From contig NW_026992293.1 in assembly GCF_028769735.1 (NCBI RefSeq), forward strand, positions 1 through 64,000: a stretch of 64,000 nucleotides of DNA, in the 5' to 3' direction. The notes beneath the pieces are model-generated. The model had not been told where the DNA came from and did not search any database. It worked only from the letters and a program-made list of their open reading frames with translations. The DNA is from Zonotrichia leucophrys gambelii. Lineage: Eukaryota; Chordata; Aves; Passeriformes; Passerellidae. Positions within the stretch are counted from its first letter, which is position 1, and the number at the start of each line of letters is the position of its first letter. A program made the translations under genes and the position numbers. This document shows positions 12,001 through 21,969 of the stretch, piece after piece.

Positions 12001-13550
12001 ATCTGAGACACACCTAGAGGCACCTGGGGGTACCTGGGCACACCTGGGGGTACCTGTGACAAACGTGGGCACACCTAAGGGTACCTGGGCACCTGGGAGG
12101 ATACCTGGAGCACACCTGGGCACACCCAGGGGGTACCTGGGGCACACCTGGGGTACCCCTGGGACACACCTGAGGGTATCTGGGCACACCTGGGCACACC
12201 TGTGGGTACCTGTGGGTACCTGGGCACACCTGGGGGTACTGGGAACACACCTGGGGGTTACCTGGGACACACCTGGGCACACCTGGGGGTACCTGAGGCA
12301 CACCTGGGCACACCTGGGCACATCTGTGGGTACCTGAGGGTACCTGAGGGTACCTGGGCACACCTGAGGGTACCTGGGCACACCTGTGGGTACCTGGGGC
12401 ACCCCCGGGTGTCCCCGCCCATCCGTCCCCTCCCCTCCCCCCAGGGTTCCTCCCCCCCAGTTCGTCGCTGCCGCTGCAGAAGCAGCTGGAGCACGCCAAC
12501 AGCCAATCAGGCTTCAGCGAGCCCGTGAGTGGGGCGGGGCCTCGGGGAGGGGGCCAATCAGGGTTTAGCAGGCCTGTGAGTGGGGCAGGGCTAAGGGAAA
12601 GGGGCGGAGCTTATGGAAATAGGGCCAATCAGGTTTCAGCGAGCTTGTGAGTGGGGCGGGGCCTTAGGAAAAGGGGAGGGGCCATATGGAAAGGGCGGGG
12701 CAACAGCCAATCAGGGTTCAGCAAGTTCATGAGGGGGTGGAGCCCTAGGAAAGGGGGAGGAGCCATAGAAAAGAGGGAGGGACCATGGAAAGGGGGTGTG
12801 GCCGGGAAAATGGGGCGGAGTCAACAGCCAATCAGGATTTAGCGAGGTGGGGGAGGGGCAACAAAAGAGGAATTGGGGAGGGGGGGAGGGGGCGGGTTTG
12901 GAAGGTGAGGGGGCGGGGCAAAGGGGGGGTCCCCACCCCCTGACCCCTCCCCCACCCCCCCTCAGGCGCTGCACCCCGGCCCCGCCCTCCTGCCCAGCCC
13001 CCAACTGCCCGTGGCCATCCAGGGCAACGCCAAGGTCAGGGGGCGGGGCTGTGGAAAGGGGGAGGGGCTAAGGGGGTGGGGAGGAGAAATAGGAGCAGGG
13101 ATTTGGGGTGGGGGAGGGGAATGGGGGAATTTAGGGGGGGCTGAGTGGGGGGGGGGGGCAGGGCTGGTTGTGGAGGAGAAGGAAATTTGTGGATTTTTAC
13201 CCCAAAATTTTTGTGTTTAATTTTAATGGAGTGTGTGTGTGTGGGGGGGGTGATGGGCGGGGCCTGTGCCCCTCCCCCCCCAGCCCCACCCCCACCTCTC
13301 CCCTCCCCCCCCCCAGCCGGCGCTGCCGTTCCCCGCCCCCCCCCGCGCCGCCTCCCCCGGAAGTTTCCCCGCCCACGGCTCCGCCCCGCAGGCCCCGCCC
13401 CCACACGTGAGTGCTCCGCCCCTCCCCTCCCCTTAAGCCCCTCCCCCTTTAAGTCCCGCCCCCCCCTCACATTTACCCCTCCCCCCCCCCCAGGCCCGGC
13501 ACGGCCCCTTCCTCCCCCACGGGCAGGGCCAGCGCTTCTACCACAAGTGA
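3007..13550 (+). CDS. GPS2: G protein pathway suppressor 2 (11 coding exons)
   Basis: Exons: 3007-3100, 3761-3870, 4718-4830, 6226-6302, 7416-7492, 9073-9250, 11211-11303, 12445-12524, 12966-13034, 13317-13406, 13494-13550. All junctions are GT-AG and in phase, giving 345 aa (human 327). GPS2 is a small subunit of the NCoR/SMRT-HDAC3 corepressor complex and an inhibitor of Ubc13-dependent ubiquitination. The N-terminus MPALLERPKLSSAMARALHR is nearly identical to the human protein. A charged coiled-coil runs over about residues 25-105 (EEEEVDKMMEQ, HQLFLQLKKVLHEEEKRRR). Further matches are AERAKQMFGP, ALHPGPALL and the C-terminal QRFYHK. The middle (about 158-300) is proline/glycine-rich and less conserved. 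Introns are minisatellites and three exon edges are duplicated in them. The gene ends tail-to-tail with EIF5A, as in human 17p13.1. Confidence 0.97.
3871..4717. repeat. GPS2 intron 2 minisatellite
   Basis: C/A-rich array of about 12-30 bp units such as CAGCCCAAAATTCACCCCAAAA and AATATCCAAAAAATCAGCCC. It shifts near 4600 to T-rich sequence before the exon 3 acceptor. No conserved exon inside. Confidence 0.9.
4831..5574. repeat. GPS2 intron 3 G/A-rich minisatellite
   Basis: Purine-rich GGGAAAAATGGGAATTTTGG-type array on the + strand to about 5310, then TTTTGGGGTGATTTTTGG-type units that continue into the exon 4 ladder. Potentially strong G-quadruplex character. Confidence 0.85.
5575..6225 (+). 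repeat. GPS2 exon 4 acceptor ladder: three decoy exon starts
   Basis: The 3' splice site and first 35-40 nt of exon 4 (TGACCTGACCACGCTG...) occur four times. Decoys begin at 5575, 5790 and 6024; the real exon begins at 6226. Spacing is 215, 234 and 202 bp. Each decoy keeps a pyrimidine tract and CAG acceptor (CATCCTGCAG or TTCCCACAG) and encodes SDLTTL-like residues, but decays into TTTTGGGGTGA repeat and has no donor. Only the last copy runs on to a GT donor at 6303. Confidence 0.93.
6303..7415. repeat. GPS2 intron 4 G-rich minisatellite
   Basis: Units of GATTTGGGGGTCCTGAAGGG-type sequence (about 20-25 bp) to about 7110, then TTTTGGGGTGATTTTGAGG-type units to the acceptor at 7415. Frames read repetitive glycine/tryptophan or proline strings only. 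Confidence 0.9.
7493..9072. repeat. GPS2 intron 5 GGGGATTTTGGGG array
   Basis: Very G-rich + strand array of GATTTTGGGGGATTTGGGG-type units with almost no C. Larger blocks recur (for example from 7500, 7800, 8150 and 8500), suggesting higher-order units of a few hundred bp. Ends at the exon 6 acceptor TTTGCAG. Confidence 0.9.
9251..11200. repeat. GPS2 intron 6 ACTGGGAGGG/ATACTGGGA array
   Basis: About 1.9 kb of near-perfect 10-bp-register repeats mixing ACTGGGAGGG, ACTGGGGAT, ACTGGGATAT and ACTGGGATGT words, ending in TCCATACCGG repeats before exon 7. Stop codons are rare on both strands, so open frames of more than 800 codons appear; they are not genes. Confidence 0.95.
11304..12444 (+). 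repeat. GPS2 intron 7 array with two copies of the exon 7 end and donor
   Basis: CACACCTGGGCACGGC-type repeats, turning into GGGTACCTGGGCACACCTG units after about 12010. Two decoys of the exon 7 3' edge with donor (CACTTCCCCCCTGCTCAGCC then AGGTGAGGG) lie at about 11621-11651 and 11820-11852. The true junction is 11303/11304. Both decoys keep GTGAGG, so they are potential alternative 5' splice sites. Confidence 0.88.
12525..12965 (+). repeat. GPS2 intron 8 with four decayed copies of the exon 8 end
   Basis: The end of exon 8 (GCCAATCAGGCTTCAGCGAG then a GTGAGT donor) recurs at about 12552-12583, 12623-12657, 12701-12735 and 12821-12850. The two copies nearest the exon keep the GTGAGT donor; the two farther ones have lost it. 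Period is 70-115 bp, with GC-rich GGGGCGGGGCC filler. Confidence 0.88.
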
Positions 13551-13623
13551 TGACGTCACACCAGGCCACGCCCACCTTCTGCGTGACGTCATGGCAGCGC
13601 ACACCCCCAGCGGGGTGACGTCA
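13551..13623. promoter_or_regulatory. Three CRE palindromes in the GPS2 3' UTR
   Basis: TGACGTCA occurs at 13551-13558, 13584-13591 and 13616-13623, spacing 33 and 32 bp, starting at the base after the GPS2 stop codon. It is the full consensus for CREB/ATF dimers. The spacing suggests a short tandem duplication. Function is untested. Confidence 0.7.
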
Positions 13624-13796
13624 TGGAGGGGGAGGGGATTTTAAAGAGAATTTGGGGGGAGGGGAGGAGGCGGTGACCCCTCCCCCACCCCAGGTGATTG
13701 GAGATGTAATGAATGGATTAATTAATTAATGGAGCAATTAATTAATTAATTAATGGAGTAGTGAATGGATTGATGGTGGTGGAATTGGAGCAGTGA

Positions 13797-13802
13797 AATA
13801 AA
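13797..13802 (+). terminator. GPS2: GPS2 poly(A) signal AATAAA
   Basis: AATAAA about 250 bp after the GPS2 stop, following an ATTAATTAATTAATGGA repeat. A second, T/A-rich AATAAA lies about 25 bp further on. The EIF5A signals on the other strand start about 300 bp away. Confidence 0.75.
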
Positions 13803-13839
13803 AGTTATCAATATAAAACAAAACAATAAAAATTTTGGG

Positions 13840-14096
13840 TTTGGACATGGCCGGAGGGGTGGGGGAGGGGAACGACCACAGGAGGGGTCACTCTGTCCAT
13901 CGGTCACTCTGTGGTCACTCTGTGGTCACTCTGTCCATCGGTCACTCCATTGGTCACTGTCTGTGGTCACTCATCCCATTGGTCACTCTCTTGGTCACTT
14001 CATTGGTCACTCTGTCCTGAGGCCCCGCCCCTTTTCCCGGCCCCTCCCCCTCCCCAATTAACGCCGTTCATTAACGACCCCGCCCCTTTAATTATT
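13840..14096. repeat. Intergenic GGTCACTCTGT repeat between GPS2 and EIF5A
   Basis: Short tandem GGTCACTCTGTCCATC-type repeats (about 13870-14020), then CG-rich sequence. This is the gap between the two convergent 3' ends. No gene. Confidence 0.75.
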
Positions 14097-14120
14097 TATT
14101 TATTTATTTATTTATTTCCC
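14097..14120 (-). terminator. EIF5A: EIF5A poly(A) signals (AATAAA tandem on - strand)
   Basis: A TTTATTTATTTATTT run on + gives several overlapping AATAAA signals on -, about 900 bp downstream of the EIF5A stop. They are the best candidates for its 3' end and also resemble AU-rich repeat sequence. Confidence 0.6.
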
Positions 14121-15010
14121 ATCCGGCGAGGCCCCAACGAGGTGGGGGGGGGCGAAAAAGGAGGAGGGGCAAAAAAAGGGGAGGAGCCAAGAGAGAGAAG
14201 GGGGAGGAGCCTGGGGCCACCCCTCCCCCTCCCTGGAGGGGCGCCCCTCCCCCACCGCAGGGGGGGGTGAAAAGGGGGAGGGGTTTGAGGGGGGGAGGGG
14301 CGGGGGGACCCCTCCAGCCCCGCCCACACTGAGTTGTGGCCCCTCCCCCCTCTCCGGGTGGCTCCGCCCCCCTCGCGCCCCTCCCCCACCTCCCCCTCCC
14401 CCCCCCCGCGGCTGCTGCAGGTGGGGGAGGGGCCCGGCCCGACCCCGGCGGCGCCGCCTGAGGAGAGAAACGGGGGGGGGAGGGGCTGGGACCGGAACCG
14501 GACCCCAGACCCAAAATAAACGGGGAGAACCCAACCCCCAAAACAGGGACCCCCCCACCACCAGTGACCCCCCCAGACCCAAAACGGGGAACTCAAAATG
14601 GGGACCCCAGACCCAAAACAGCGACACCAAAATCCCAAAATGGGCACCCAAACGGGACCCCAGACCCAAATGGGGACCCCCACAGTGACACCCCCCAGAC
14701 CCAAAATGGGGACACCCCCCCTGACACGCCCCCAACCATAAATGAGGACCTTGAGCAGGACCCCAGACCCAAAACAGGCACACCAAGACCCCGCCCCCAC
14801 CTGCTTTACATGCTAATCCCCGCCCCTTTCCCTTAATTTGCCTTATCCCACCCCCTCACTTCCTTACTTGGTGCAGCTCCACCCCTTTTCCCTTTTATGA
14901 CCCAAGCCCCGCCTCTTTTACCATATTTGGTTTCAGCCCCACCCCCTTTCCCCATATTCATCCCAAGCCCCGCCCCTTTGCCATATTTGGCGTGGCCCCG
15001 CCCACCTGCC
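14121..15010 (-). other. EIF5A: EIF5A 3' UTR (probable)
   Basis: Between the stop codon and the AATAAA tandem. Contains GC-rich CTCCCCC/GGGGAGGGG blocks, a CCCAGACCCAAAATGGGGAC repeat (about 14500-14780) and CCCCGCCCCTTT-type repeats up to the last exon. No coding potential beyond repeat frames. Confidence 0.55.
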
Positions 15011-18000
15011 CTATTTGGCCATGGCTTTGATCGCGACAGCGGCTTCCTCGGTCATCGCCGACAGCACCGTGATCTGGGGAGCAGGGAGAAACCAGGATGG
15101 ACCAGTACGGACCAGTATAAACCAGTACGGACCAGTATGGACCAACAGAAACCAGTATGGACCAGTATAAACCAGTATAGATCAGTATGGACCAGTATAA
15201 ACCAGTATGGACCAGTATAACTCAGCTGCTCCAGTATAACCCAGTCCCTGCAGTGCCCCCAGTCCCTCCCAGTCCATCCCAGTATAAACCAGTATAACCC
15301 AGTATTCCCAGTATGTGCCAGGATCTCCTCACCGCTGTCGTATTTCTGCTCGATGTCCTGGCCCAGCTCCCCCAGTACAGACCAGTATAGACCAGTATAA
15401 CCCATCCCAGTATAACCCAGTATAACACAGTATAACCAGTATAACCCATCCCAATATAACCCATCCCAGTATAACCCAGTATAACCATCCCAGTATAACC
15501 CATCCCAGTATTCCCAGTGTACCAGGATCTCCTCGCCACAGTCGTAATTTCTGCTCGATCTCCCGGCCCAGCTCCCCCAGTATAACCAGTATAACCCATC
15601 CCAGTATAACCCAGTATAACCAGTATAACCCAGTATAACCATCCCAATATAACCCATCCCAGTATAAACCAGTATAAACCAGTATTCCCAGTACGTACCA
15701 GGATCTCCTCGCCGCAGTCGTATTTCTGCTCGATCTCCCGGCCCAGCTCCCCCAGTACAAACCAGTATAACCCATCCCAGTATAACCAATATAACCCATC
15801 CCAGTATAACCAGTATAACCAGTACCAGGATCTCCTCGCCACAGTCGTATTTCTGCTCGATCTCCCGGCCCAGCTCCCCCAGTATAACCCATCCCAGTAT
15901 AACCCAATATAACCCAGTATAACCAGTATAACCCATCCCAGTATAACCAGTATAACCAGTACCAGGATCTCCTCGCCGCAGTCGTATTTCTGCTCGATCT
16001 CCCGGCCCAGCTCCCCCTCCGGCAGCCGCAGATCCTCCCGCACCTCCCCGCTGTCCTGGAGCAGCGACAGGTACCCGTCCTGGATGCCGATGAGCTACAG
16101 GTGAGAGACAGGTACACACAGGTGAGATACAGGTATGGACAGGTAACACACACAGGTACCCGTCCTGGATGCCGATGAGCTACAGGTGAGAGACAGGTGA
16201 GAGACAGGTGAGATACACCTGAACACACAGGTAACCTGTGTTACACACACAGGTACCCGTCCTGGATGCCGATGAGCTGTGGGACAGGTGAGAGATACAG
16301 GTGAGATACACCTGAACACACAGGTAACACACACAGGTACCCGTCCTGGATGCCGATGAGCTGTGGGACAGGTGAGAGACAGGTATGGACACAGGTAACC
16401 CTTCATCAGTGACAGGTACCCGTCCTGGATGCCGATGAGCTGTGGGACACACAGGTACACACAGGTGAGATACACCTGAACACACAGGTAACACACACAG
16501 GTACCCGTCCTGGATGCCGATGAGCTACAGGTGAGAGAGACAGGTGAGATACAGGTAACCTACAGACACACAGGTACCCGTCCTGGATGCCGATGAGCTG
16601 TGGGACAGGTGAGAGACAGGTATGGACAGGTGAGACAGGTACACACAGGTAACCTACAGACACACAGGTACCCGTCCTGGATCCCGATGAGCTGTGGGAC
16701 AGGTATGGAACAGGTGAGATACAGGTGAGAGACAGGTATGGACACATGTAACACACAGGTACCCATCCTGGATGCCGATGAGCTGTGGGACAGGTGAGAT
16801 ACAGGTGAGAGACAGGTATGGACACATGTAACACACACAGGTACCCGTCCTGGATCCCAATGAGCTGTGGAACAGGTATGGAACAGGTGAGATACAGGTG
16901 AGAGACAGGTAACCCTTTATCACTGACAGGTACCCGTCCTGGATGCCGATGAGCTGTGAAACACACAGGTATGGACAGGTGAGAGACAGGTATGGACACA
17001 GGTAACACACACAGGTACCCGTCCTGGATGCCGATGAGCTACAGGTGAGAGACAGGTGAGATACACCTGAACACACAGGTAACACACACAGGTACCCGTC
17101 CTGGATGCCGATGAGCTACAGGTGAGAGATACAGGTGAGATACACCTGAACACACAGGTAACCTGTGTTACACACACAGGTACCCGTCCTGGATGCCAAT
17201 GAGCTACAGGTGAGAGATACAGGTACACACAGGTGAGATACACCTGAACACACAGGTAACACACACAGGACGGGACAGGTAACACACACAGGTATGGACA
17301 GGTAACACACACAGGTACGGACAGGTAACACAGGTACAGACACAGGTAACACACAGGTACGGACAGGTAACACACACAGCTATGGACAGGTAACACACAC
17401 AGGTAGGGACAGGTAACACAAGAATGGACAGGTAACACACACAGGTATGGACAGGTGAGACCCACAGGTATGGACAAGTAACACACACAGGTACGGACAG
17501 GTAATACACACAGGAATGGACAGGTAACACACACAGGAATGGACAGGTAACACACACAGGAATGGACAGGTAACACACACAGGTATGGACAGGTAACACA
17601 CACAGGTAGGGACAGGTGAAGGCACAGGTAACACACACAGGAAGGGACAGGTGAAGGCACAGGTAACACACACAGGAAGGGACAGGTAACACAGGTATGG
17701 ACAGGTAACACACACAGGGACAGGTAACACAGGTATGGACAGGTAACACACACAGGTACAGACACAGGTAACACACACAGGTAGGGACAGGTGAAGGCAC
17801 AGGTAACCCATCAGCACCAATGTACAGCAGGCAGGGAAGAACAGGGAGGAACAGGTGGATCCTCAGGCGTTACCTGTACAGGTGTGTCACAGGTGTGTTA
17901 CAGGTATGTACAGGCGTGTTACCTGTACAGGTGGACCCGAGATGTGTGCAGCTGTGAACAGGTGTGTTACAGGTATGTACAGGTCTGTTACCTGTACGGG

Positions 18001-21000
18001 TGTGTTACCTGTACGGGTGTGTACAGGTGTGTCACAGGTGTGTTACCTGAAAGTCGTTCCGTTTGACGTTGGGTACATCCATGTTGTGGGTGGACGGACA
18101 GATGGACAGGTGTGTACAGGTGTATCTCAGGTGTGTACAGGTGTATCTCAGGTATGTACAGGTGTGTACAGGTGTGTCACAGGTGTGTACAGGTGTGTAC
18201 AGGTGTGTCTCAGGTGTGTACAGGTGTGTACAGGTGTGTCACAGGTGTGTCACCTGTACAGGTGTGTTACCTGGAAGTCGTTCCGTTTGATGTTGGGTAC
18301 ATCCATGTTGTGGGTGGACAGACAGATGGACAGGTGTGTACAGGTGTATCTCAGGTGTGTCACAGGTGTGTACAGGTGTGTACAGGTGTGTTACCTGTAC
18401 AGGTGTGACCCTCACCTGGAAGTCGTTCCGTTTGATGTTGGGCACGTCCATGTTGTGGGTGGACAGACAGAGGGACAGGTGTGTACAGGTGTATCTCAGG
18501 TGTGTACAGGTGTGTACAGGTGTGTCACAGGTGTGTACAGGCGTGTCCCAGGTGTGTACAGGTGTGTTACCTGTACAGGTGTGTCACAGGTGTGTCTCTC
18601 ACCTGGAAGTCGTTCCATTTGATGTTAGGTACATCCATGTTGTGGGTGGACGGACAGACGGACAGGTGTGTACAGGTGTGTCCCAGGTGTGTACAGGTGT
18701 GTCAGAGGTATGTACAGGTGTGTACAGGTGTGTACAGGTGTATCACAGGTGTGTCCCAGGTGTGTACATGTGTGTACAGGTGTGTACAGGTGTGTCCCAG
18801 GTGTGTACAGGTGTGTCCCAGGTGTGTACAGGTGTGTCCCAGGTGTGTTACCTGTACAGGTGTGTTACCTGGAAGTCGTTCCGTTTGATGTTGGGTACGT
18901 CCATGTTGTGGGTGGACGGACAGACGGACAGGTGTGTACAGGTGTATCTCAGGTGTGTACAGGTGTGTCACAGGTGTATCTCAGGTATGTACAGGCGTGT
19001 CCCAGGTGTGTCCCAGGTATGTACAGGTGTGTCCCAGGTGTGTCACAGGTGTGTCACAGGTGTATCACAGGTGTGTCCCAGGTGTGTATATGTGTGTACA
19101 GGTGTGTACAGGTGTGCACAGGTGTATCTCTCACCTGGAAGTCGTTCCGTTTGATGTTGGGTACATCCATGTTGTCGGTGGACAGACAGAGGGACAGGTG
19201 TGTACAGGTGTGTACAGGTGTGTACAGGTGTGTCCCAGGTGTGTTACCTGTACAGGTGTGTCACAGGTGTGTTACCTGGAAGTCGTTCCGTTTGATGTTG
19301 GGTACATCCATGTTGTGGGTGGACGGACAGATGTCCTCGTACTTCTTGCCCGTGAAGATGTCGATGCCCACCAGGTGCACCTGGGGGGGGAACTGGGTTA
19401 TACTGGGAGAGACTGGGATGGACTGGGAGGGACTGGGAGGGACTGGGAGGGAACTGGGACAAACTGGGATGGACTGGGAGGGACTGGGAGGGACTGGGAG
19501 GGGGGTTTGGGGTCACTGGTTTATACTGGGACGGGGTTTAAGGGTATTGGAATGGAACTGGGAGGGACTGGGACAAACTGGGAGGGACTGGGAGGGAACT
19601 GGGATGAACTGGGAGGGAACTGGGTTATACTGGGAGGGGGATTTGGGGTTACTGGTTTATACTGGGATGGGGTTTAAGGGTATTGGAAGGAAACTGGGAG
19701 GGACTGGGACAAACTGGGATAAACTGGGAGGGAACTGGGAGGGAACTGGGAGCACTGGGACAAACTGGGAGAGCTGTACTGGGGTTACTGGTTTATACTG
19801 GGAGGGAACTGGGGGTCATTAGGGGGAACTGGGGTTACTGGGGGGATTGGGAGGGACTGGGAGGGAACTGGGAGCACTGGGACAAACTGGGAGAGCTGTA
19901 CTGGGGTTACTGGGAGGGACTGGGACAAACTGGGAGGGACTGGGAGGGGTTTGGGGTCACTGGTTTATACTGGGATGGGGTTTAAGGGTATTGGAATGGA
20001 ACTGGGATTACTGGGAGGGAACTGGGAGGGGGGGGAACAATTTTTGGGGCATTTTTGGACCAATCAGAGCCCAGGGAAGGCTCTGTGTGACCGCAGTCAA
20101 TTGGGACGGACTCAGCTCAGGAATTTGGGATTTCCTTGGGAATTTCCTCAGGAATTTTGGGATTTTACCAGGAATTCCAGGATTTTGGCTGCCTTGGCAT
20201 TCCTAAATTCCCATTTTTTGGGATTTTTCTGAGATTTTTGGGCTGGTTTTGGGGAATCAGAGCCTCCTTATAGAACACATTCACTCTGCGCTAACTCAGC
20301 TCAGGAATTTGGGGTTTCCTTGGGGATTTCTCCCTCCCCACCAGGAATTTCTGGATTTCCCAGGATTCTGGCTACCCTGGCATTCCAAAACTCAATTTTA
20401 AGATTTTTTGGGTGCTTTTTGGGGCATTTTTGGGGACTCATAGCCCATAAAAGTCTCCAATAACCTCTCCAGGAACCGAGATCATTTTGCGCTAACTCGG
20501 CTCAGGAATTTGGGATTTCCTCGGGAATTTCTCCCTGCCCACCAGGAATTTGGGGATTTTCTTACCATTTCAGCTACCCCAGCATTCCTAAATTCCCTTT
20601 TTTTGGGATTTTTCTGAGATTTTTGGGGACTCATAGCCCATAAAAGTCTCCAATAACCTCTCCAGAAACCGAGATCATTTTGCGCTATCTCGGCTCAGGA
20701 ATTTGGGATTTCCTCAGGAATTTCTCCCTCCCCACCAGGAATTTCTGGATTTCCCAGGATTCTGGCAACCCTGGCATTCCAAAAATCCCAATTTTAGGAT
20801 TTTTTGGGTGTTTTTTTGGGGTATTTTTGGGTGATCAAAGCCCATAGAAACCTCCAAGAACCTCTCCAGGAACCGAGATCATTTTGCGCTAACTCGGCTC
20901 AGGAATTTGGGATTTCCTCAGGAATTTCTCCCTTCCCACCAGGAATTTGGGGATTTTCTTACCATTTCAGCTACCCCAGCATTCCTAAATTCCCTTTTTT

Positions 21001-21962
21001 TGGGATTTTTCTGAGATTTTTGGGGACTCATAGCCCATAAAAACCTCCAATAACTCCTCCAGGAACCGGGATCACTCTCTGCTAACTCAGCTCAGGAATT
21101 TGGGATTTCCTCGGGAATTTCCTCAGGAATTTTGGGATTTTACCAGGAATTCCAGGATTTTGGCTACCTTGGCATTCCCAAATTCCCAATTTTTGGGTTT
21201 TTTCTGAGATTTTTGGGCTGGTTTTGGGTGATCAGAGCCCATAAAAGTCTCCAATAACTCCTCCAGGAACCGGGATCACTCTGCGCTAACTCAGCTCAGG
21301 AATTTGGGATTTCCTTAGGAATTTCTCCCTCCCCAGCAGGAATTTTTGAATTTTACCAGGATTTTGGCTGCCTTGGCATTCCTAAATTCCCATTTTTTGG
21401 GATTTTTCTGAGATTTTTGGGCTGGTTTTGGGGACTCATAGCCCATAAAAGTCTCCAATAACCTCTCCAGGAACCGGGATCACTCCGCGCTATCTCGGCT
21501 CAGGAATTTGGGATTTCCTCAGGAATTTCTCCCTTCCCACCAGGAATTTTGGGATCTTACCAGGAATCCCAGGATTTTGGCTGCCTTGGCATTACAGAAG
21601 TCCCCAATTTTTGGGATTTTTGGGTGATCAGAGCCCATAAAAGTCTCCAATAACCTCTCCAGGAACTGGGATCACTCTGCGCTAACTCGGCTCAGGAATT
21701 TGGGATTTCCTCGGGAATTTCCTCAGGAATTTGGGGTTTCCTCAGGGATTTCTCCCTCCCCACGGGGAATTTGGGGGTCCCCCCGCCCCGTGCCCACCTT
21801 GGCGTGGCCGTGCTTGCCCGTTTTGGAGGTGCTCATCTCCACGATCTTGCAGGGGCGGCCCTTGAGCACCACGAAGCCGTTCTTGCGCAGCGCCGAGCAC
21901 TGCATGGGGAACGTGGCCGAGGCCCCCGCGTCGCCCGTCTCGAAGTCCAGGTCGTCGGCCAT
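15011..21962 (-). CDS. EIF5A: Translation factor eIF5A (4 coding exons)
   Basis: Coding exons on - : 21962-21798, 19380-19276, 16094-15963, 15073-15011, all GT-AG, giving 154 aa, the exact human length. eIF5A binds ribosomes stalled at polyproline and similar motifs and promotes peptide-bond formation and termination. The hypusine site is intact: Lys50 in [12 protein letters not shown], the residue modified by DHPS and DOHH. Other family marks are [48 protein letters not shown] and the C-terminal AVAIKAMAK. The OB-fold half begins in exon 2. A 5' UTR acceptor (CCCCAG) sits 7 nt before the ATG, so an upstream non-coding exon in the CpG island is expected. The EIF5A2 paralogue is less likely because the gene lies between GPS2 and SLC2A4. 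The introns carry three exon-edge ladders. Confidence 0.98.
15074..15962 (-). repeat. EIF5A exon 3 donor ladder: four decoy exon ends
   Basis: In the last intron the 3' end of coding exon 3 (encoding [17 protein letters not shown]) plus its GTAC donor recurs at about 15318-15374, 15521-15579, 15697-15754 and 15824-15880; the true edge is 15963. Filler is a CCAGTATAACCCATCC repeat. The 15521 copy has one extra base that shifts its frame and the 15318 copy has several substitutions. All lie downstream of the real exon on - and lack an acceptor. Confidence 0.93.
16095..17210 (-). repeat. EIF5A exon 3 acceptor ladder: about 13 decoy exon starts
   Basis: The first 9-10 codons of coding exon 3 (LIGIQDGYL) with a CTGTAG- or CCACAG-type acceptor recur about every 85 bp. 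On + the copies begin near 16157, 16252, 16336, 16416, 16499, 16570, 16669, 16759, 16840, 16929, 17016, 17091 and 17180. The real start is 16094. Filler is ACAGGTGAGAGACAGGTAT. Copies differ by one or a few bases (for example ATGCC/ATCCC), showing partial homogenisation. Confidence 0.94.
17211..17800. repeat. EIF5A intron GGACAGGTAACACACACA array
   Basis: Short-period array of ACAGGTAACACACACAGGTATGG units continuing the filler of the neighbouring ladder but without exon sequence. Confidence 0.9.
17865..19275 (-). repeat. EIF5A exon 2 donor ladder: six decoy exon ends
   Basis: The last 15-19 codons of coding exon 2 ([16 protein letters not shown]) plus donor recur on - at about 18046-18110, 18271-18330, 18414-18476, 18601-18662, 18868-18930 and 19134-19197. 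The true donor is at 19275/19276. Filler is ACAGGTGTGTACAGGTGTGTC. Most copies keep CAG followed by GTAAC or GTGAG donor sequence. The copy farthest from the exon has a mutated last codon. Confidence 0.94.
19381..20035. repeat. EIF5A intron ACTGGGAGGGACTGGGA array
   Basis: Same word family as GPS2 intron 6 (ACTGGGAGGG, ACTGGGACAAACTGG), with larger units including TTTGGGGTTACTGGTTTATA. The intron acceptor for exon 2 lies at its low-coordinate end. Confidence 0.9.
20050..21770. repeat. About 200-bp tandem repeat, nine copies, in an EIF5A intron
   Basis: Units of about 200 bp marked by GGAACCGGGATCACTCTGCG, CTAACTCGGCTCAGGAATTT and AGCCCATAAAAGTCTCCAAT. Starts fall near 20075, 20272, 20472, 20665, 20870, 21061, 21265, 21471 and 21663. 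It is less G-skewed than its neighbours and contains no exon sequence. Period is close to nucleosome spacing. Confidence 0.9.
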
Positions 21963-21969
21963 CGCCTCT

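Noticed and set aside
16095..17210. Regularly spaced repeats resembling a CRISPR array
   Set aside because: The repeated segment is the EIF5A exon 3 start with its acceptor, the filler is itself repetitive, and the context is a vertebrate intron.
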